From Pseudomonas sp. RIT-562 (GTDB taxonomy: Bacteria; Pseudomonadota; Gammaproteobacteria; Pseudomonadales; Pseudomonadaceae): DNA of 64,000 nt. The position numbers and the translations under genes are program-made. The notes beneath the pieces are model-generated. The model ran no database searches, had not been told where the DNA came from, and saw only the letters and a program-made list of their open reading frames with translations. Within the stretch, counting starts at the first letter, position 1. Every line of letters starts with the position of its first letter. The stretch lies in contig NZ_JAPJIV010000002.1 in the NCBI RefSeq assembly GCF_026241895.1, positions 397,131-461,130 on the forward strand. The letters are read 5' to 3'. This document shows positions 59,993 to 64,000 of this stretch, piece by piece.

Positions 59993-61360
59993 CTACCTTA
60001 CGCCCGTACTCCGAAGGGCTGCTGGCGTGTAGTCCCCAGCTTTGGCATCGATGTTGAATTCGAAGCTGCGCTTCTCCTCGTTCTTCATTCCGAGGGCGAT
60101 GTAGCGACCGGCGATCAGGTCATACAACGCCTCAACCGTATAGGCCGGAACCTGGTGATCGTAATAGAACTGCGCATGGCCTTCGGCGACTCGCCACAAC
60201 TGGCCGCGACCGTCGTAGTGATCCGCCAGTGCCACCTGCCAGCTGTCTTCGTCGATGTACATGTGACGCTTGGCGTAGACGTGGCGCTCGTTCGGCTTGA
60301 CCGTAGCGACCACCTCCCACACCCGGTGCAGCTCGTAGCGGGTCAGGTCCTGGTTGATATGCCCGGCCTTGATCACGTCGGTGTACTTGAGGCTGGGCGA
60401 ATCAAGCTTGTAGCTGTTGTAGGGGATGTACATTTCCTTCTTGCCTACCAGCTTCCAGTCGTACCGGTCAGGAGCGCCGGAAAACATGTCGAAGTTGTCG
60501 GTGGTGCGCAGGCCGTCCGACGAGGTGCCGACTCCGTCATACGCCACTTGCGGTGCGCGGCGCACGCGGCGCTGACCGGCGTTGTAGATCCATGCCTTAC
60601 GCGGCTCCTTGACCTGGTCGAGCGTCTCGTGGACCAGCAGGACGTTGCCCGCCAGACGCGCCGGGGCGGTGACTTCCTGCTTGAAATAGTTGAGCACGTT
60701 CTCGTCACTGCCCGGCTTCAGATCGCCCAGCAGCGAAGGCACTGCAACTTCGTCCTTGAAGCGGATGACGGTGAAATCGCCATTGGATTGCGGCGTGGCC
60801 TGGGTCACGGTACGGCGCAGATTGCCACCGTGGTAACGGGTCACGTGGTTCCAGATGACCTCGACCCCATTCTTCGGGATCGGGAAAGCGTAGTAGCGGT
60901 TGCCGGTGAAATTGGCCAGGCCGTTACCGTCGTTGATCGGCGTTACATTCAAGGCGCTGCGCTTGGCCGACTCATAGATTTCCGGTGGGACCGCCACTGT
61001 GCGGTGGGTCGGGTAGACCGGAATTTTGTAAGTTTCCGGATAGCGCTTGAACATGGCTATCTGGCCGTCCGAGAGCTTGTCCTTGTACTGGTCGACGTTT
61101 TTCGCCGTGATGGTGAATAACGGCTTTTCGTTGGCGAACGGGTCGGCCAGGAAGCCCTTGCTATCGACCGCTCCGGCATTTTTCGCAATGCCGCCGGTCC
61201 AGGCCGGAATCGAGCCATCGGCATTGCCGGCCTTCTCGGCGCCCAGCGGAGTAAGGCTGGTACCGAGCTTGTTGGCCTCCTCCGGCGACACCGCGGCCAT
61301 CACCTGGGCCGCCAGCAAACTCAAGGCCAGCACGCCGCATTGCAGAATCATCTTGCGCAT
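59993..61360 (-). CDS. DUF1329 periplasmic/outer-membrane-associated protein
   Basis: The 455-residue protein has a signal peptide (ending QVMA) and the DUF1329 sequences GTSLTPLGAEKAGNADGSIPAWTGG (in parts: LTPLGAEKAGNADGSIPAW) and RVWEVVATVKPNERHVYAKR, and ends with YTPAALRSTGVR. DUF1329 proteins have a LolB-like fold and are always encoded with DUF1302 proteins, often near lipid or hydrophobic-compound metabolism genes; a role in handling such molecules at the outer membrane is inferred. I use ATG 61360, with AAGG nine bases upstream; two other ATGs lie at 61369 and 61366. It follows DUF1302 closely. Confidence 0.9.
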   Translation of the reverse strand: MRKMILQCGVLALSLLAAQVMAAVSPEEANKLGTSLTPLGAEKAGNADGSIPAWTGGIAKNAGAVDSKGFLADPFANEKPLFTITAKNVDQYKDKLSDGQIAMFKRYPETYKIPVYPTHRTVAVPPEIYESAKRSALNVTPINDGNGLANFTGNRYYAFPIPKNGVEVIWNHVTRYHGGNLRRTVTQATPQSNGDFTVIRFKDEVAVPSLLGDLKPGSDENVLNYFKQEVTAPARLAGNVLLVHETLDQVKEPRKAWIYNAGQRRVRRAPQVAYDGVGTSSDGLRTTDNFDMFSGAPDRYDWKLVGKKEMYIPYNSYKLDSPSLKYTDVIKAGHINQDLTRYELHRVWEVVATVKPNERHVYAKRHMYIDEDSWQVALADHYDGRGQLWRVAEGHAQFYYDHQVPAYTVEALYDLIAGRYIALGMKNEEKRSFEFNIDAKAGDYTPAALRSTGVR

Positions 61361-61383
61361 AACCATCATCCTTCTCAGCCAGA

Positions 61384-63177
61384 TCAGAAATTCACGCCAA
61401 AGCTCAACGCCAGGAAGTCACGGTCTTCCAGGGTGTTGTAGTCCCCACCGAAGAAATCGGTGTAACTGAGGCTGGCGGTGTAGGCGTTGCGATAATCGGC
61501 ATCGACGCCGACGCTGATCGCCTTGGCGCCTTCGTTAAACAAGCCGTTTGGGCCATAACCGGAAACATCGTGTGACCAGGACAGGTTGGGTTTGAAGTTG
61601 ATCCCGGCGATCACGTTGTTGTAGTCAAGGATGGCGCGAGCGCGATAGCCCCAGGACGTCGAGGTCACAAAACCGTCGGTGTCACCGTTGAAACCGTACT
61701 GGCCGTACACCGAATCGCGGCCATAACGCAGTTTGGATCGAGCCTCCAGGCCGCCCACGTGAACCACTGCCGCCTCGCCCACCAAGGTCAGGCGATCGGC
61801 GCCCGCCACCTGATCGATGAAGTGCGTCAGGGTGCTCTGCACCTGGGTCATTTCCTTGCGCCGATAGCCCTTGTTGTCCGCGCCGGGCGCGGTGGCAATA
61901 GGCGACGCGGCGCCCCCGGCAATCGGATTGAGCATGGCCAGGGTCAGGTCGGTGCTGTTGATTTGCACCGGCGCGTTGGGGCGATAGCTGATCTCGCCGG
62001 TCCACGCGGTCCCGGTAGGCAAGGTGGTGGAGAAACTCGCACCGTACAGGCGGATGTCCTCGGGGTACTCGAGATAATACTGCCCGCGACCGAGCATCAC
62101 GCTTTGCGCCAGGGCTGAACCAGTCCCCGGGGCGATCGCGTTGGCGGTGCCGACAATGCCGGGCAGCGCCGCTAGCGTACCCAGGCCGGCGGTGGTGGTG
62201 CCGACGTTTGGCGAGCGGCTGTGATAATTCATGAAGTACAGGCCGTACTCGGTGTCATCCCCCAACCAGCGCAACGCCGTGCCCCACTGCCCGGAATCCC
62301 GCGCATCGCGATCACCGCCCCGGGGCACCACCACGCCTTCTCGAGTGACTTCAAAACCCTGGCCGAATGCCGCAGCGATCGGCTGCAGCGGCGCAATGGC
62401 CGGGCTGGCAACTGTGTAGCCCTTGGTGCAACCATCCGCTGCGACGTCACCGCCAAAGAAGGTGCCACAGTTATCCAGGACAGTCTGGTCCCACTCCAAC
62501 TGGTAGAAACCTTCAACGGTGAGTTTGTCGGTGAGCCCCTGGGAAGCAAACAGCATGTTGACCGGAATCAGCCCTTCCTTGATCTCGGCACCCGGGCGGC
62601 GAAACGCCGAGACGTCCACCGGGTTGATGCTGTTGATCGAGTTGCCGATAAACGTACTCTCACCCCAGCTGACCACCTGTTTACCCGCGCGCACGGTGCC
62701 CGGCAGGTTGGCGATGGAGTAGTTGTGATAAACAAAGGCGTCGAGAACCTGCGCCCCGGCGGACTTCGAACCTTCCTTGCGATTGTGATCGCTGATGGGC
62801 TTGAACGGACGGTCCTCGTCCTTCAGCTCAAAGTCGTACCAGTATTTGCCACGAACGAAGACCCCGGTGTCGCCGTACTTGAGTTCGAGGTCGTGGATAC
62901 CTTTGAAGATCTTCGAAAAGGTCTCGCCCTTTTTGAAATTCAACCGCCCGTCATCCCCCGTAGAAGCCTGGCCGGTCCCGCCGTTGACCGTACCCACCAA
63001 CGCTTTATCGGCATCGCGCATGCCCCAACTCGCGCCAACCGACAACGAAGAGTCGAAGGTGCCCTCGATTTCCCCGACATTGAACGAAACCGCCTGCGCC
63101 TGAGCGCAGCAACCCAAGGCCACCGCAGCGGCCAGCGCCTGCGGCTTGAAGATGGCGCGCATTGTTGTTTTTGTCAT
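61384..63177 (-). CDS. DUF1302 outer-membrane beta-barrel protein
   Basis: The 597-residue protein has a signal peptide ending AQAQA and the DUF1302 opening VSFNVGEIEGTFDSSLSVGASWGMRDAD (in parts: FNVGEIEGTFDSSLSVGAS), with RAGKQVVSWGESTFIGNSIN and SINPVDVSAFRRPG, and a C-terminal phenylalanine (SFGVNF), as outer-membrane barrels have. It is predicted to form an outer-membrane channel for hydrophobic compounds together with the DUF1329 protein, 23 bases downstream. I start at 63177 (MTKTTMRAIFKPQ); the longer frame lacks a signal-like start. The gene's own promoter must lie in 63178-63300. Confidence 0.9.
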   Translation of the reverse strand: MTKTTMRAIFKPQALAAAVALGCCAQAQAVSFNVGEIEGTFDSSLSVGASWGMRDADKALVGTVNGGTGQASTGDDGRLNFKKGETFSKIFKGIHDLELKYGDTGVFVRGKYWYDFELKDEDRPFKPISDHNRKEGSKSAGAQVLDAFVYHNYSIANLPGTVRAGKQVVSWGESTFIGNSINSINPVDVSAFRRPGAEIKEGLIPVNMLFASQGLTDKLTVEGFYQLEWDQTVLDNCGTFFGGDVAADGCTKGYTVASPAIAPLQPIAAAFGQGFEVTREGVVVPRGGDRDARDSGQWGTALRWLGDDTEYGLYFMNYHSRSPNVGTTTAGLGTLAALPGIVGTANAIAPGTGSALAQSVMLGRGQYYLEYPEDIRLYGASFSTTLPTGTAWTGEISYRPNAPVQINSTDLTLAMLNPIAGGAASPIATAPGADNKGYRRKEMTQVQSTLTHFIDQVAGADRLTLVGEAAVVHVGGLEARSKLRYGRDSVYGQYGFNGDTDGFVTSTSWGYRARAILDYNNVIAGINFKPNLSWSHDVSGYGPNGLFNEGAKAISVGVDADYRNAYTASLSYTDFFGGDYNTLEDRDFLALSFGVNF

Positions 63178-63499
63178 GCGTCTTCCCCGGTGAGTGACAG
63201 AAGGCCACACCCTACTGCCGCCGACCGGGGGCGATAAGCGCACCAAGGAGGTATTCGCGGTGTCGCTCCAAAGGATTACAGGCCGGCGGGGGTGAGGGTT
63301 TGGGCGGGGTATGAATGGATTGGATGGGGCGGTATCAACAGTATGGATGTGTGATGCCGGGACTGTTGCCGATGCTGCAACACTGCATGTCGGTATTGGC
63401 TATTTTTCCTTTGGGGACAAGGCTTTATTCTGAACGGGCTTTCAGGGGAACGAGCTGAAGGCGAAGTTTGATCAGGCGTGGATATTGCGCCTCTATTTT

Positions 63500-63607
63500 T
63501 GATGAATTGAAGATTTTCGGTTCATAGCACTGTGTACACAGACGTTGATTTGTAGCTCCTTGATCGAACGTCTTACTTTGGCCGCTGCGTTTGCAGCGGC
63601 CTTTTTT
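63500..63607 (+). ncRNA. Candidate small RNA with intrinsic terminator
   Basis: GACGTTGAT (63541-63549) pairs with ATC-G-AACGTC (63563-63572), giving a hairpin just before a perfect terminator, GGCCGCTGC (63580-63588) / GCAGCGGCC (63593-63601) followed by TTTTTT. No plus-strand gene lies upstream in the last 8 kb, and on the minus strand no T-run follows the stem, so the terminator has to end an unannotated plus-strand transcript. The 5' end and promoter are not resolved; 63500 is a guess. Confidence 0.45.
63580..63607 (+). terminator. Strong orphan intrinsic terminator
   Basis: Perfect nine-base GC stem with a GTTT loop and a six-T tail, oriented plus. It ends the candidate small RNA. Confidence 0.88.
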
Positions 63608-63698
63608 ATGGGCGATGTTTTTGTTTGGCGGTCGTGGCAAGGGCGGCCTCTACCTTTTCGTGCGTTCGTAGCGTCATTCAACCCTTCCACCCTTCCAC

Positions 63699-63772
63699 CT
63701 GTAGGAGCTGACGAGTGAAACGAGGCTGCGATCTTTTGATCTTGCTTCGGAGCCCGATTTGCCGGCGATGGC
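63699..63772. repeat. Two REP-type half elements
   Basis: A CTGTAGGAGCTG head at 63699 with a degenerate middle leads to GGCTGCGATCTTTTGATCTT, followed by GAGCCCGATTTGCCGGCGA. Each resembles a different REP family and neither has a complete inverted partner. Confidence 0.65.
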
Positions 63773-63983
63773 GTCATATATTTGAACGGAAATTGCGAAT
63801 GCCAAATCCATCATCAGCCAACGGCAAAGCCGGTTTCAAACCCGAGTAACTGGACCGCTGCAGGGGCGGGATCACGATCCGCCGCTGCTACCCGTTCTAC
63901 AAAGAGCACATTTGCAATCGCTCGGTGAGCCGGAGAGTTCTGGGGCTGATGGTGTTTTGTCAGGAATGGCGCGTGATCGTTTG

Positions 63984-64000
63984 CGTCCATCGCCGGCAAG
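63984..64000. repeat. REP arm cut by the window end
   Basis: TCCATCGCCGGCAAG is the inverted arm of the GGCTTGCCGGCGATGG REP type; the rest lies outside the window. Confidence 0.6.

Larger units (their letters stand above)
63178..64000. other. Intergenic region at the window end
   Basis: The last 823 bases have no credible gene. They contain the promoter side of the DUF1302 gene, a strong orphan plus-strand terminator preceded by another hairpin (candidate small RNA, 63500-63607), a REP of the CTGTAGGAGCTG type with a REP of the GGAGCCCG type (63699-63772), and a REP half at the very end. The stretch 63790-63980 shows nothing recognisable. Confidence 0.6.

Noticed and set aside
63530..63541. 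CTGTGTACACAG as a possible LexA box
   Set aside because: It is a perfect 12-base palindrome, but the half-sites are four bases too close for LexA (16-base CTGT-N8-ACAG).

Overview
The window is chromosomal DNA of a Pseudomonas of the fluorescens group. This rests on the complete alginate operon in Pseudomonas order, a Pseudomonas-type homogentisate cluster (maiA-fahA-hmgA with a divergent IclR regulator), Pseudomonas-typical families (DUF3509, YebG-like, PsiE, DUF1302/DUF1329, ToxA_N dermonecrotic-toxin proteins) and a high density of REP palindromes. GC content is high and start codons with Shine-Dalgarno sites are easy to place. No tRNA, rRNA, CRISPR array, transposase or prophage was seen.

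Layout. 1-1.7 kb: yaaA, then an 800-base untranslated stretch with hairpins and repeated palindromes upstream of algD. 1.7-18.5 kb: the alginate operon algD-8-44-K-E-G-X-L-I-J-F-A, closed by a strong intrinsic terminator. It covers GDP-mannuronate supply (AlgA, AlgD), c-di-GMP-controlled polymerisation (Alg8-Alg44), the periplasmic scaffold and modification machinery (AlgK, AlgG, AlgX, AlgL), O-acetylation (AlgI, J, F, X) and the outer-membrane exit pore (AlgE). Five REP doublets lie inside this one operon: three in spacers and two inside the signal-peptide coding parts of algK and algE. 18.7-24.4 kb: a small membrane protein, an SDR, a LysR/MFS/NTF2-like module with a perfect 10+1+10 palindromic operator, and a delta-60-repeat protein. 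24.4-30.5 kb: a tripartite aromatic-acid-type efflux operon (outer-membrane factor, FUSC, DUF1656, HlyD) with a divergent LysR gene. 30.6-34.2 kb: a hydroxyacid/ketoacid reductase, a DUF2165 membrane protein, and a DMT exporter with a divergent AraC regulator. 34.3-40.8 kb: a Fur-controlled siderophore surface-signalling operon (DUF3649, PepSY reductase, DUF3325, FecI sigma, FecR, TonB receptor). 41-46.7 kb: an HPF-like protein, a serine catabolism module (LysR, sdaA, serine permease), DUF3509 and PsiE. 46.7-48 kb: a repeat island made of two inverted ~300-base structured elements around REPs, next to a LexA-boxed yebG. 48.4-54.7 kb: a leucine-dehydrogenase-like protein lacking the catalytic lysine, a SirB1-type protein and the homogentisate pathway. 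54.7-63.2 kb: a short ToxA_N (dermonecrotic-toxin-like) protein, a MalT-type LuxR regulator and a DUF1302/DUF1329 pair. 63.2-64 kb: intergenic DNA with a candidate small RNA and REP fragments.

The most unusual observations are the in-frame REP doublets that now encode part of the AlgK and AlgE signal peptides; the two inverted 300-base repeats, which preserve helices through paired base changes; and the Lys-to-Val change at the catalytic position of the leucine dehydrogenase homologue. Family assignments come from reading the protein sequences; no database search was run.
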